A stretch of DNA of 64,000 nt from Crocinitomicaceae bacterium. Its GTDB lineage: Bacteria; Bacteroidota; Bacteroidia; Flavobacteriales_D; Crocinitomicaceae. The translations under genes were made by a program, and so were the position numbers. This document shows, piece by piece, positions 34,946 to 46,100 of this stretch (position 1 is the first letter of the stretch; each line of letters starts with the position of its first letter). The stretch spans positions 321,766 through 385,765 of the forward strand of contig JAHEMJ010000014.1 of the NCBI GenBank assembly GCA_024643725.1. The letters run 5' to 3'. The notes below the pieces were generated by a model. That model saw only the letters and a program-made list of their open reading frames with translations, was not told where the DNA came from and made no database searches.

Positions 34946-36394
34946 ATGAAAAGATACCGAATTTCCGAGATTTTAGCAGAAAACTCTCCATTAAAAATTG
35001 GAGAGGAAATCAATGTAAAAGGGTGGGTACGCGCCTTCCGTAGTAACCGTTTTATCCAATTGAATGACGGTTCATGCATGGCTAATATTCAAGCTGTCGT
35101 TGATTTTGAACAATGGGATGAATCCATTTTAAAAAGAATCACAACTGCCTCTGCTCTTTCACTTACGGGAAAATTGGTGGAATCTCAAGGTGCTGGACAA
35201 CAGGTTGAATTGCAAGTTGAACACATCGAAATTTTGGGAGATGCGCATCCAGATGAGGTGCAAAAAACCGTCATGCAACCAAAGCGCCATAGCTTGGACT
35301 TCCTACGTGAACAAGCACATTTGCGCTTTAGAACAAATACATTTGGTGCGGTGTTCCGTATTCGTCATTCCGTGGCGTTTGCGATTCACCAGTTTTTTAA
35401 CGACCGTGGATTTTATTACCTACACACACCGATCATTACAGGTTCCGATGCAGAAGGTGCTGGCGAAATGTTCCGTGTGACAACCTTGGATGCAAAGAAT
35501 CCACCGCTAAATGAGGATGGCTCCGTTGACTTTAAAGAGGATTTCTTTGGCAAGCCAGTGAACTTGACGGTTTCCGGACAATTAGAAGCGGAATTGGCTG
35601 CGACTGCTCTTGGACAAGTATATACCTTCGGACCAACGTTTAGAGCGGAAAATTCAAATACGTCTCGCCACCTTGCTGAGTTTTGGATGATCGAACCCGA
35701 AGTTGCTTTCAATAACTTGAAAGACAACATGGACTTGACCGAAGACTTCTTGAAATACATTTGCTCGTATATTTTGAACAATTGTTCCGAGGATGTGAAG
35801 TTTTTAAGTGAGCGCGACGCGCAAGAACAAGCACAAAAGCCACAGAACGAACGAAATGAGATGAGCTTGTTGGAACGATTAAAATTTGTCATTGACAATC
35901 CATTTAAACGTTTGACATACACAGAGGCCATTGACGTTTTGATGAATTCCAATCATTACAAAAAGAAAAAATTCAAATACCCAGTAGAATGGGGAATTGA
36001 CTTGCAAAGCGAACACGAACGTTACTTGGTCGAAAAAGAATTCAACTGTCCAGTGATTTTAACAGACTATCCAGCGAAAATCAAGGCATTCTATATGCGT
36101 TTGAATGAGGATGGAAAAACAGTTGCTGCGATGGACGTTCTATTCCCTGGAATTGGCGAAATTGTTGGGGGATCTCAACGTGAAGAACGCTACGATGTAT
36201 TGCTTCAAAAATGTGAAGAATTCCATATTCCTGCTGAAGAACTTTGGTGGTACATGGACACACGTAAATTCGGTACAGTTCCACATGCTGGATTCGGTCT
36301 TGGATTTGAACGCATGGTGATGTTTGTGACAGGTATGTCGAATATTCGTGATGTCATACCGTTCCCTCGTACACCGTTGAACGCTGAATTTTAA
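34946..36394 (+). CDS. asnS: Asparaginyl-tRNA synthetase
   Basis: A 482-residue class II synthetase, the usual length. The N-terminal OB-fold anticodon-binding domain has [20 protein letters not shown]. Motif 2 is [20 protein letters not shown], and motif 3 is [20 protein letters not shown] followed by [26 protein letters not shown] is the insertion typical of bacterial AsnRS rather than AspRS. It charges tRNA-Asn in the cytosol. The stop codon interlocks with that of the convergent flavoprotein gene (shared TTAA). Confidence 0.97.
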   Translation: MKRYRISEILAENSPLKIGEEINVKGWVRAFRSNRFIQLNDGSCMANIQAVVDFEQWDESILKRITTASALSLTGKLVESQGAGQQVELQVEHIEILGDAHPDEVQKTVMQPKRHSLDFLREQAHLRFRTNTFGAVFRIRHSVAFAIHQFFNDRGFYYLHTPIITGSDAEGAGEMFRVTTLDAKNPPLNEDGSVDFKEDFFGKPVNLTVSGQLEAELAATALGQVYTFGPTFRAENSNTSRHLAEFWMIEPEVAFNNLKDNMDLTEDFLKYICSYILNNCSEDVKFLSERDAQEQAQKPQNERNEMSLLERLKFVIDNPFKRLTYTEAIDVLMNSNHYKKKKFKYPVEWGIDLQSEHERYLVEKEFNCPVILTDYPAKIKAFYMRLNEDGKTVAAMDVLFPGIGEIVGGSQREERYDVLLQKCEEFHIPAEELWWYMDTRKFGTVPHAGFGLGFERMVMFVTGMSNIRDVIPFPRTPLNAEF

Positions 36395-37611
36395 TCCAAG
36401 CAATTTTTCCCGGCAATAAAACCGGTGGTCCAAGCGGCTTGGAAATTAAATCCACCCGTCACACCATCAATGTCGAGAATTTCTCCCGCGAAATGCAATC
36501 CTGGAACGCGTTTACTTTCCATGTTACGAATATCGATGTTGGTCATAGAAACGCCACCTGCGGTAACAAATTCTTCTTTAAAGGTCGTTTTACCTTTTAC
36601 TTCGTAGCGATCGTTTAAGAGGATATTTACGAGTTTATTCGTATTCTTTTTTCCGAGTTCATGCCAACGTATTTCACTCGGAATTTCTGCTTTGCTCAAC
36701 AGGAAATGCCACAGCCGGTTCGTAATGGGAAAAGGATTTAAGTTTTGTACTTTTTTAGCTCCGTGCAAGTGTGCAGTTGTGTCTATTTCTTCTCGCAACT
36801 CCGCCTCCTTTAGTTCATTTAACCAATTCACTAGGACATGAAAATGATAGCCCTTTTCCGCTAAAATCCGTGCTCCCCAAGCGGAAAGCAAAAGTACTGC
36901 TGGACCGCTCATTCCCCAGTGGGTAATGAGTAATGGCCCTTGTCCGAGCAGTTTCGTTCCTTCCACTCTGACACTCGCTTTTTCTACGACCGTTCCCATT
37001 AACTCACGCACGGGATTTTCGGGCATATTAAATGTAAACAACGATGGAAGTGGTTCAATGATGTCGTGTCCCAGTTGTTCCAACCAGTCAAAATTACTTC
37101 GCTTTGGTTGTCCGCCGGTAGTCACAATGACCCGTGTGGCATCAAATACCTTTTGATCGGCATGCAGCTTAAATCCGTTTTTTACCGCTTCGATTTTCTT
37201 TATCCCTTGGTTCATGAGGATGTGAATCCCTCGTTTTTTCGCTTCGTTGATAAAACAATCGATGATCGTTTGTGAATCATTGCTTTCCGGAAATAAACAG
37301 CCATCCGGATAGGTTTTCATGCGAATCCCTCGTTCTAAAAACCAGTCGATGGTCGATTGCGCATTGAATTGTTCAAACGCTTTTTTCAGGTAGTTTTCTC
37401 CTCTCGGATAATATCCAGCAAGTTGTTTATTGTCGAAACAAGCATGTGTTACATTGCAACGTCCACCACCAGAAATCTTCACTTTTGCGAGTAATTTAGA
37501 TGACTTTTCAAGGATGCTTACCTGTGCCGACGGATGGTGCTTCTTCGCGCTTAAGGCCGCGAAAAATCCGGCAGCTCCTCCTCCAATAATGACAATGTGA
37601 TGTTTGGACAT
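36391..37611 (-). CDS. HI0933-family FAD-dependent oxidoreductase (YhiN type)
   Basis: A 406-residue flavoprotein. The FAD-binding Rossmann motif [20 protein letters not shown] starts at residue 5, followed by the family hallmark [13 protein letters not shown]. Further segments are [64 protein letters not shown] and [20 protein letters not shown] followed by [12 protein letters not shown]. The fold is certain but the reaction of this family is not known. It is the last gene of the minus-strand adhesin operon, 18 bases after the GreA-like gene. Confidence 0.92.
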   Translation of the reverse strand: MSKHHIVIIGGGAAGFFAALSAKKHHPSAQVSILEKSSKLLAKVKISGGGRCNVTHACFDNKQLAGYYPRGENYLKKAFEQFNAQSTIDWFLERGIRMKTYPDGCLFPESNDSQTIIDCFINEAKKRGIHILMNQGIKKIEAVKNGFKLHADQKVFDATRVIVTTGGQPKRSNFDWLEQLGHDIIEPLPSLFTFNMPENPVRELMGTVVEKASVRVEGTKLLGQGPLLITHWGMSGPAVLLLSAWGARILAEKGYHFHVLVNWLNELKEAELREEIDTTAHLHGAKKVQNLNPFPITNRLWHFLLSKAEIPSEIRWHELGKKNTNKLVNILLNDRYEVKGKTTFKEEFVTAGGVSMTNIDIRNMESKRVPGLHFAGEILDIDGVTGGFNFQAAWTTGFIAGKNCLD

Positions 37612-37629
37612 ATGAAGGGCAAAATTAGC

Positions 37630-38076
37630 CTAAAATATGGATTGAATGACCATTTTCCGTCCTTGAAAAGAAACGAGCTCACCTGCAGCTTTTCCGAGCA
37701 TCTCTTTTCCTAATGGCGCTTGTGGATTTAAACAAAAAACAGCCTCGTTTTCTACTTGTAAAAGCCCATGTCCAATGGAGAAATAATACCACTGATTTTC
37801 ACATTGAACCAAGGATCCTAAACTGATTTTTACGTGATTTTTGGATAGGTCAATGCGAGACAATAAGGTTAGTTGCTCTTCGATGATTTGTACCTGTTTC
37901 CCGAGTTTTTCCTGTTCCAGCTGAACCATTGCAACACCAACTTCGTGTTTGTCACCGGCAGAACTTTTGGCATCATTCGATTTCCCATCCGAAGCGTCCG
38001 TTTGAATGGCAGTTAAATCAGTGTGTTTTTGAAGAAGGTTTTGAGTTAACGCTTCGTGAACGGAGGATTTCAGCAT
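37630..38076 (-). CDS. GreA/GreB-like protein
   Basis: A 148-residue protein starting at ATG 38076 (MLKSSVHEAL), 4 bases after the upstream stop; a longer frame to 38115 would overlap the PorP gene. The first half is predicted helical coiled coil (VGVAMVQLEQEKLGKQVQII, EEQLTLLSRID). The second half resembles the C-terminal FKBP-like domain of GreA: ISLGSLVQCENQWYYFSIG, then LNPQAPLGKEMLGKAAGELV. Known GreA rescues stalled RNA polymerase through acidic residues at its coiled-coil tip; here the tip region is not clearly conserved, so an RNA-polymerase-binding role is possible but unproven. Similar genes in Bacteroidota are sometimes mislabelled as acyl carrier enzymes. Confidence 0.75.
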   Translation of the reverse strand: MLKSSVHEALTQNLLQKHTDLTAIQTDASDGKSNDAKSSAGDKHEVGVAMVQLEQEKLGKQVQIIEEQLTLLSRIDLSKNHVKISLGSLVQCENQWYYFSIGHGLLQVENEAVFCLNPQAPLGKEMLGKAAGELVSFQGRKMVIQSIF

Positions 38077-38080
38077 GGGA

Positions 38081-39082
38081 TTATTTTCCAAGTAAATAGC
38101 AAAATGACAATTCAAAAGCTCCCTGTGTTTTCGCTAAATCGGAGAGTCCAGAAATGGTGAAATCATAGGATAAATTGAATTGGTACTGATTTAGTTGTAC
38201 CCCGACTTTTCCAATCATCGCATCTTTCCATCTATTATATAATCCAAACGACAAGAAGTTGTTACTAGCTGATTTTCCAGAAAGACTTCCTTTCAGGTAA
38301 TAGCGATAAGAGGCTCCGTAAACCAATTCATGCGAGGTTTTTTGTTGCTGATAAAATACCAATGGAATCAAAGCTGTTTTGGTATTTTTCATGGAGATTT
38401 CTGCTGATCCAAAAATAGAATAACGCATCCAAAGTCGTTCACTATCATTGCTTAGAAAGGAATACATCGGTCGATTCACATGAAAAAATCCGAGTCCTAC
38501 GGTAGCACTATGAACCACCCATGATTGACTCCCAGCATTGTTTTTTCGATAGCGGTATAACGCACCGGCACCCGCGTCTTTAAAGGAAAATTGGGCGGAG
38601 GGCATGGGTTCGCCGTTCAAAATACTTGGATCATACGCCAATCCATTGTATTGATTTCCCCAGCGACCGTTATTTCCGTCGATGCTACGTTGTCCGAATC
38701 CAGCGTAAATACCGAGTCCTAAGGTGGAATTTCGTCCCAAACTTAAGTGGTACGCGCCACTCAAGGAAACTTGCGAAGTGCGAATCGATAAATCGCCTGT
38801 TTGGTCATTGTACACCTGTAATCCAAGTGCAAAAAAGCCGTCATTTCGACGCTTGTTTTTTTGAAGTCGCGCATCGAATCCAGCTGCCATCGTCTGAAAA
38901 GGACTGGCCAAACTTTTCCATTGGTTCCGGTAATTAATTCCTGCGCGAATTTGTGCTTCACTTCCCGTTAAAGCTGGATTGACAAGCAGTGGAATTTGAT
39001 CGACTTGTGAAAAGTGTAAATCTTGTGCCCATAACCCAATTTGAGTGAATGAAAGGCAAAAATAGATGAGTGCTTTCTTCAT
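38081..39082 (-). CDS. PorP/SprF family T9SS outer-membrane protein (second copy)
   Basis: A 333-residue protein with signal peptide (MKKALIYFCLSFTQIGLWAQ) and the family start DLHFSQVDQIPLLVNPALTG. Barrel-like segments include AGINYRNQWKSLASPFQTMA, VSLSGAYHLSLGRNSTLGLG and FNLSYDFTISGL, with a C-terminal strand ending FELSFCYLL. The start is 3 bases after the type-B adhesin stop, so the pair repeats the adhesin-PorP arrangement at 1-7304, but here without an OmpA gene. Probable role: surface delivery or anchoring of the adhesin encoded just upstream. Confidence 0.9.
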   Translation of the reverse strand: MKKALIYFCLSFTQIGLWAQDLHFSQVDQIPLLVNPALTGSEAQIRAGINYRNQWKSLASPFQTMAAGFDARLQKNKRRNDGFFALGLQVYNDQTGDLSIRTSQVSLSGAYHLSLGRNSTLGLGIYAGFGQRSIDGNNGRWGNQYNGLAYDPSILNGEPMPSAQFSFKDAGAGALYRYRKNNAGSQSWVVHSATVGLGFFHVNRPMYSFLSNDSERLWMRYSIFGSAEISMKNTKTALIPLVFYQQQKTSHELVYGASYRYYLKGSLSGKSASNNFLSFGLYNRWKDAMIGKVGVQLNQYQFNLSYDFTISGLSDLAKTQGAFELSFCYLLGK

Positions 39083-39085
39083 GAC

Positions 39086-42000
39086 TTATTTCAAAAGGGT
39101 TAGGTTTCCAGAACGGATGACAAAATCACCACTTTGGAGTTTGATGGTTAACTTATAAGCAAATACACCGGCATTCATTTCTTTTCCTTTGTATTTTCCG
39201 TCCCAACAAGCGTTTTGATCCTTGGTTTGAAAGACGCATTGTCCCCATCGATCGTAGATCGAGTAATCCAATTCCGCAATGCAGTTTCCATACACACAGG
39301 CTTGCTTATTTTCGTTGTTTAAACTCCCTGGCGAAAAGATGGTGGGCACGTAAATGTCTCCACATACTTCGGTAACGTAAATCATCACCTCGGCTTGACC
39401 AGTACAACCATTGGGAGCAGTCCCCGTGACGGTGTACAGTGTTGTGGCAGTTGGAGCTGCGCTTGTGCTGGCACAAGTTGCGCAACTCAAATCGTCTGGT
39501 GGACTCCATTGGTAACTTGAAGCACCAAATGCATTGATGACGACACTTTGTCCTGCTAAAATGGAGGTGGAAATCGGAGTTGCGGTCACGTTTATCGCAC
39601 CCGTTCCTGGAATCAAGTAGGATTCTGAGGTCGCGCAATCATGGGCGTCGCTCACGGATAAAGTTGGTGTGCTTCCTGGACCTAAATTGTTAAGACTTGT
39701 ACCGGTTTGTCCAGATGGATTCCACGTATACGTATAAGGTCCAGTTCCGCCAGTAACGACAACAGAAACAGATCCATTATCCGTTGTGCAAGAGGAGGGA
39801 ATAATGGTTTCTGTTAGGATAATTTGTGTTGGTTCTGTAATGGTAACACTGGTCGTTCCAACGCAACCGGTATTATCTGTCACCTGAACCGCATAGGTTC
39901 CAGCACTCAAATTACTCGCCGTCGCATTCGTTCCTCCACTTGGTGTCCATGCATACGTGTATGGGCCTGTTCCGCCCGAAACTTGGGCCATAGCAGCGCC
40001 GTTTGTTCCACCAAAACAAGAAATATTTGAAACCACACAGGTCACTGTTGGCCCATTCGAATTACTCACTGTTGCTGTGCCATTGCTCGTACAACCATTC
40101 CCATCTGTGACGACCACTGAATAAATCCCAGCGGCTAAATTTGAAATGGTGGATGTAGTGGCATTTCCTGGGGTCCATGCATAGCCGTATGGACTCGTTC
40201 CACCACTCGCCACGGCAGTTACAGAACCGTTCGAGGTCCCACACAAGGTACTGACAGAACTGGTGCTTACGGCCAATGCAGCTGCTGGTTGAGTAATGTT
40301 CACGGTTAAACTTCCCGGACAATTGTTGACGTCAAGGACCGAAACAGAGTAGGTGCCAGCTACTAGGTTGTTTACACTTGCCCCATTTCCAACTGCTGGT
40401 GTCCAGGTATAAGTATATGGTCCAATTCCACCGCTCGCAGAGACAGTGACCGAACCATTGTTTCCTCCGAAGCAAGAAACATTGGTTACGTTACTACTGG
40501 TGACCGTTAAGGAAGTACATGGACTTGTTGTACACGGAACCAAATTCGCCCCCGTAAACTGATAGACCGTTCCGGCATTGTCTGTCACTTGGAATTGTGT
40601 GGATCCTGCTGGTGGAGTAACCGTTGTTCCTGTGGCGAAATTCACGTAAGCAGCTGGTGAACTACACGAAGTAACAGGGGTGAATCCATTCAGGCATTGT
40701 CCAAAAAACCAGGTATAGCCACAATTTTGACATTCCGTTTGATTCGTAATCGGTGTATTTGTTGCCGGTACATAATTTTGCCACGTGTAAGGACCAACAC
40801 CACCGGACACTGTGAATTGTCCATTTGTCTCCACACATACTTGTAATCCAGCACAAGGACTCACCGTTATTTGGATAGAGTCCGCTCCGCAGGGTAGTGT
40901 ATACACAATCGTTTGAACACCCGCGCCAGCTGTAGTCGGATTAAAAACACCATTCGCATTTACTCCGGGTCCAGACCATGTTCCTCCTGAGGTTCCAGCC
41001 GTTAGGGTGATTGGAGCATCTGTGACACACACCGAAGTCGGTTGACAAATCGTTGCATCACAGCAAGTGGTGGAAATCGGTTGACAAGCGCCAACGGCAA
41101 TAGATCGAACTGCTCCGCTTCGCGTACTTGAGGTGGAGGTACCTGTTCCACCTACGGCGATAACTTCCCCATTTGTATTTATTTCAACGTCATAAACAGC
41201 AAAGGTGGTTGGATAAAAAGCTTGTTGAATTAAAAGTTGATCGTATTTCACCACACCAGTAGTTGACCCGACATAGATATTCCCACATTGATCAATGGCA
41301 ATTCCAGAATTCCCAACAGTGTAACCCCCGAGGAACACACTGTTGTATTGTCCACCAGGAATCGTATTATCTTGTATGAAAGCACAATTTTGTAAAGAAC
41401 GTTTTTCGATTTTATTTCCGCGATTAATGAACAAATGGTATTGATCCGCAGCAAGTGCACAGATCCCAGAGTTATCGTAGCGGTAATTTTCCAATTTATA
41501 TCCCCAACCTGCGCCATGATTCATTTTGAAAAAACTCGATGTTCCATTCGGACAGAGCGTGAAGTTGTCGTTTACATAGCCCAGCGTATCTTGCGTCATG
41601 AAGTAATACTTCCCATTTTTTGCGGAAGTGATGGACCGAACTTCCTCCACATTTGGCGGAATACTCGTTGTTGGACCATTGGAAATAAACTGTTGATTCG
41701 TAATGTTTAGGGTGGAGGTATTCACGTTGTAAATGACAGCATCCAATTGCAACAAAGCACCTCCTGTTCCTCCAATCACCAAACTTGTTTCATCACAATT
41801 AAAGGCGATGGTCCAAAATTCAGCGCTGGAAAGGATTCCACCTGGACTTGCATTATTCAATAGCAACGTTCCGCTGGGACTGATCTTCTGAATTTGTGCC
41901 ACTGAACCGGCTGTGACGTAAGAATTACCGACATTATCCACGGCAAAAGTTCCTAGCCAAACATTGGAGGTGTCATACGGTGTGTTGTAGGTCCATTGCA

Positions 42001-42940
42001 AGGTTCCGGCCGCATTGTATTTTAAGATTTGCATGGGCATAATTCCTCCGAGAGCATACACGTTTCCAGCGCCGTCGCGGTCACATTCCCAAACCACATC
42101 CCAATTTGTGGCAAAAACCGGTGTTTGAATCCAAGGGTCGATGAATAAATCCGCATTTTTTTGATAAGACGCTACATCAAATTTAATGGTGCGTTGGTTT
42201 ACGCGGAAGGAGCTATTTAACTCAGATTCTTTCGTGCCTTGGAATGAAAAGGGCGCATGGTCGATGATGTCTCCGAAGGACGTTGGAATGTGAATTTCTC
42301 CTTGTATTAATTGCACATTTCGATCGTATTCCATTTCGATATCTGCTGGATTTCCACCGGGATGAACAATGAAGACATATTTCAATCCAATTTCTGGATG
42401 AACGGTAAATTTGAGGTCAATCAATGGATAAATGTTCTCATAAATGAGTTCTTCATAAGCCTTGGCATGTGAAATCCCTTCGTAACTTCCATCCACTCGT
42501 TGAACTGAATAATTGTGGTCATCGGCAGTGGGTTTCAATCCGTATAGTTTCACTTTTCCATTTGCATGGACATAGCTCATCGCTACTTCATCGCTTTTAA
42601 ACTTGAATTTTCCGACAATTCGCTCTTGTTCTTTGTACTGCTGTGGAACCTGTGCCAAAGAAGCCCTCAACGCATCGCGTTCTGCTTTTGGGACTTTAAC
42701 GGCTTCTAAAAATGAATAGTTTATCCCGGTTTTCCCAAAGAAAATGCGGGTGGAACCGAAGTCAACGCCGTAGAGGATTTTTCCAGTTTCATTCGTTGAA
42801 AATTCATCAAATTGTCCTTTGTTTTCAATGAAAACGCGGGCTTTTTGAAATTCACGTGTCCAACCTGTATCGGATGGCGTTTGTCCAAAAACAGCATGAA
42901 ATGCAAAGACACTCCAAATGAATAGTAGGCCTCTCTTCAT
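39086..42940 (-). CDS. Large T9SS type-B adhesin with DUF7948-like, SprB-repeat and CHU_C domains
   Basis: A 1284-residue protein. ATG 42940 starts the signal peptide MKRGLLFIWSVFAFHAVFGQ; the frame runs 34 codons further but without signal features. Residues about 30-230 are a DUF7948-type domain (ARVFIENKGQFDEFS, ILYGVDFGSTRIFFGKTGIN, GGNPADIEMEYD). A propeller-like region follows (NVYALGGIMPMQILKYNAAG, NSYVTAGSVAQIQKIS). After a Cys-rich linker come about four SprB repeats (VSCFGGNNGSVTVSASGGIG; ISCFGGTNGAAMAQVSGGTG; AGTYSVSVLDVNNC). An Ig-like module (SSYQWSPPDDLSC) precedes the CHU_C sorting domain (YVPTIFSPGSLNNENK, IYDRWGQCVFQTKDQNACWD, MNAGVFAY). It is exported by T9SS and likely an adhesin. 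Confidence 0.92.
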   Translation of the reverse strand: MKRGLLFIWSVFAFHAVFGQTPSDTGWTREFQKARVFIENKGQFDEFSTNETGKILYGVDFGSTRIFFGKTGINYSFLEAVKVPKAERDALRASLAQVPQQYKEQERIVGKFKFKSDEVAMSYVHANGKVKLYGLKPTADDHNYSVQRVDGSYEGISHAKAYEELIYENIYPLIDLKFTVHPEIGLKYVFIVHPGGNPADIEMEYDRNVQLIQGEIHIPTSFGDIIDHAPFSFQGTKESELNSSFRVNQRTIKFDVASYQKNADLFIDPWIQTPVFATNWDVVWECDRDGAGNVYALGGIMPMQILKYNAAGTLQWTYNTPYDTSNVWLGTFAVDNVGNSYVTAGSVAQIQKISPSGTLLLNNASPGGILSSAEFWTIAFNCDETSLVIGGTGGALLQLDAVIYNVNTSTLNITNQQFISNGPTTSIPPNVEEVRSITSAKNGKYYFMTQDTLGYVNDNFTLCPNGTSSFFKMNHGAGWGYKLENYRYDNSGICALAADQYHLFINRGNKIEKRSLQNCAFIQDNTIPGGQYNSVFLGGYTVGNSGIAIDQCGNIYVGSTTGVVKYDQLLIQQAFYPTTFAVYDVEINTNGEVIAVGGTGTSTSSTRSGAVRSIAVGACQPISTTCCDATICQPTSVCVTDAPITLTAGTSGGTWSGPGVNANGVFNPTTAGAGVQTIVYTLPCGADSIQITVSPCAGLQVCVETNGQFTVSGGVGPYTWQNYVPATNTPITNQTECQNCGYTWFFGQCLNGFTPVTSCSSPAAYVNFATGTTVTPPAGSTQFQVTDNAGTVYQFTGANLVPCTTSPCTSLTVTSSNVTNVSCFGGNNGSVTVSASGGIGPYTYTWTPAVGNGASVNNLVAGTYSVSVLDVNNCPGSLTVNITQPAAALAVSTSSVSTLCGTSNGSVTAVASGGTSPYGYAWTPGNATTSTISNLAAGIYSVVVTDGNGCTSNGTATVSNSNGPTVTCVVSNISCFGGTNGAAMAQVSGGTGPYTYAWTPSGGTNATASNLSAGTYAVQVTDNTGCVGTTSVTITEPTQIILTETIIPSSCTTDNGSVSVVVTGGTGPYTYTWNPSGQTGTSLNNLGPGSTPTLSVSDAHDCATSESYLIPGTGAINVTATPISTSILAGQSVVINAFGASSYQWSPPDDLSCATCASTSAAPTATTLYTVTGTAPNGCTGQAEVMIYVTEVCGDIYVPTIFSPGSLNNENKQACVYGNCIAELDYSIYDRWGQCVFQTKDQNACWDGKYKGKEMNAGVFAYKLTIKLQSGDFVIRSGNLTLLK

Positions 42941-42965
42941 AGGTTTCAGTTTAACTTGGTTTAAA

Positions 42966-42973
42966 CAAATGTA
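42966..42973 (-). promoter_or_regulatory. -7 box for the minus-strand adhesin operon
   Basis: On the minus strand the bases read TACATTTG, a perfect TAnnTTTG match, 25 bases before the ATG at 42940. No TTG is seen at normal spacing. Confidence 0.45.
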
Positions 42974-43048
42974 ACGAAATTGAAGGTTGCGAAAAAGTGC
43001 TTGAAAGTTATCCATAGAATTACCATCCTTCGGTCTTCTCAATTAGCC

Positions 43049-43079
43049 TTGTGCCTTTGCGTCATTTATCGTAAATTCG
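43049..43079 (+). promoter_or_regulatory. Promoter for ileS
   Basis: TTG at 43049-43051, a 20-base spacer, then TAAATTCG at 43072-43079 (one mismatch to TAnnTTTG). The start codon is 21 bases further on. Confidence 0.48.
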
Positions 43080-43100
43080 CGACTCAAAAGTTCCAAAAAG

Positions 43101-46100
43101 ATGCACACGAAATATCCAGAGTACAAAGGATTAAATCTGCCCAATGTGGCTCAATCGGTTTTAGAAAAATGGCAAAACCAATCCATTTTCGAAAAATCAA
43201 TTTCCACAAGAGAGGGGAATGATTCCTATGTCTTTTTCGAAGGACCTCCTTCGGCGAATGGATTGCCAGGTATTCACCACGTGATGGGACGTGCCATCAA
43301 GGATATTTTCTGTAGGTATCAAACCTTGAAAGGAAAACAGGTGAAACGAAAAGCGGGTTGGGATACCCACGGATTACCAGTTGAACTTGGTGTAGAGAAA
43401 GAATTGGGCATTACCAAAGAAGACATTGGAACAAAAATCAGCATCGACGAATACAACGATGCTTGTCGCAAAGCGGTGATGCGCTACACCGATATTTGGA
43501 ATGACTTAACCGTGAAAATGGGCTATTGGGTGGACATGGAAAATCCATACATCACCTATGAACCGAAATACATGGAGTCCGTTTGGTGGTTGTTGTCCCA
43601 ATTGTATCAAAAGAACTTAATTTACAAAGGATACACCATTCAACCCTATTCACCGAAAGCGGGAACTGGACTTTCTTCTCACGAATTGAATCAACCAGGA
43701 TGCTACAAAGATGTCAAAGACACAACCGTTGTTGCGATGTTCAAAGCAAACAATCCTGCAACGATTGCATCTACTTTTCAGGTGAGTGATGAGGTGAGTG
43801 CGCACACAAAAGATATTCATTTTCTAGCTTGGACTACGACACCTTGGACGCTTCCTTCAAACACTGCGCTTACAGTTGGACCAGCGATTGATTACGCATT
43901 AGTCTCAACTTTTAATCAATATACTTACGAACCAATCACCGTAGTTCTTGCCAAGAATTTAATTGGTTACCAGTTCAGTAAAGGATTTGAAGCGAAAGAA
44001 TCTATCGCGGAATTATCAAGTTACGAAGCGGGTTCAAAAGTGATTCCATATGTCGTCTTAGGATCCGTTCAAGGAAAAGACTTACTTGGGTTTTCATATG
44101 AGCAATTATTACCATACGCCCTTCCTGCGGAAAACCCAGAAAAAGCATTTGTGGTGATTCCAGGCGACTTTGTGACAACGGAAGATGGTACGGGGATCGT
44201 TCATACTGCACCAACCTTTGGTGCGGATGATGCGAAAGTAGCTGCTGATGCCGGAGTGCCAGCAATGTTGGTTCACGATGACCGAGGAAACTTAGTGCCA
44301 TTAGTCGATTTGCAGGGACGTTTTCGTCCAGAAATGGGAGAATTCGCTGGGATGTACGTGAAAAACGAATATTATAACGAAGGTGAAGAGCCGGAACGTT
44401 CTGCGGATGTCCAAATTGCCATCAAATTAAAAGAAGAAAACAAGGCCTTCAAAGTCGAAAAATACGAGCATAACTATCCACATTGTTGGAGAACCGATAA
44501 ACCAGTATTGTATTATCCATTGGATTCATGGTTTATTCGTGTGACAGACAAAAAAGACCGCATGGTAGCATTGAATCAAACGATTCAATGGAAACCAGAG
44601 TCCACCGGAACTGGTCGCTTCGGGAAATGGTTGGAAAATGCCAATGACTGGAACCTTTCTCGCTCGCGTTACTGGGGAATTCCAATTCCGATTTGGTCTA
44701 CCGAGGAAGGTGACGAACGCATTTGCATCGAGTCGGTGGAGCAGTTGAAAGCGGAATGTGAGAAAGCAGTTTCCGCAGGTATCATGGAGACAAATCCACT
44801 TGCTGACTTTGAAAGTGGAAATATGTCCGCAGAAAACTATGCACAAATCGATTTACACAAGCACCGTGTGGATGCGATTACCTTGGTTTCACCTTCTGGT
44901 AAAGCGATGAAACGCGAAGCAGACCTGATTGACGTTTGGTTTGATTCAGGATCCATGCCGTATGCACAATGGCATTATCCATTTGAAAACAAAGAACTCA
45001 TCGAAAATCGAACGGGATATCCAGCAGATTTTATTGCGGAAGGAGTCGACCAAACACGTGGTTGGTTTTATACGTTACACGCTATTTCAACCATGGTATT
45101 TGATTCTGTTGCCTATAAAAATGTCGTGTCAAATGGATTGGTGTTGGACAAAAACGGACAAAAAATGTCCAAGCGTCTTGGAAACGGAATTGACCCATTT
45201 AGCACGCTAGAGAAATATGGCCCTGATGCCACCCGTTGGTATATGATCACCAATGCGCAACCTTGGGATAATTTGAAATTTGATTTGGATGGAATTACCG
45301 AAGTACAACGAAAATTCTTCGGCACGCTTTACAATACGTATTCCTTCTTTGCCCTGTACGCCAATGTAGATGAATTCGATTATTCAGAAGCAGAAATTGC
45401 GTTGAATGAGCGTCCAGAAATTGACCGTTGGGTACTTTCTAAACTTCATTCTCTTGTAGCAGAAGTGGATCAGGCGTACAATGAATACGAGCCAACGAAA
45501 GCAGGACGAGCCATTCAAGATTTCGTTACGGAACAATTATCCAATTGGTATGTGCGCTTATGCCGTCGCCGTTTTTGGAAAAATGACGATCCGAAGGATA
45601 AACTTGCCGCATATCAAACCCTTTATACATGTTTGGAAACAGTGGCTATTTTGGCATCCCCAATTGCGCCGTTCTTCACGGACCAATTGTTTTTAGATTT
45701 AACCGCTGTTTCGGGTAAACATGGATTGGAATCTGTGCATTTGGCGAACTTCCCGAAAGCAGATGAAGCGTATATTGATAAACGCTTGGAAAGTCAAATG
45801 GAACTGGCTCAAAAATCGTGTTCTTTGGTCCTTGGATTGAGAAAGAAACACATGATTCGTGTGCGACAACCGCTACAAAAAATCATGATTCCAGTCTTGA
45901 ATCAAGACATTGCAGATCAGCTTACGCACGTGAAGGAATTGATCCTTTCCGAAGTGAATGTAAAAGAGTTGGATTTATTAACCGATGGAGCAGGAATATT
46001 GGTGAAAAGCATAAAGCCGAATTTTAAAACTATTGGACCGAAATACGGAAAACAAATGAAGTCCATTGCTAGTTTGGTGGCTGGATTGTCGCAAGAAGAC

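Noticed and set aside
35416-35952. A 178-codon minus-strand frame inside asnS
   Set aside because: It lies wholly within a certain tRNA synthetase gene and shows no domain.
42941-43042. An N-terminal extension of the DUF7948-type adhesin by 34 codons
   Set aside because: The signal peptide starts at 42940, and the extension would run through the likely promoter box at 42966-42973.
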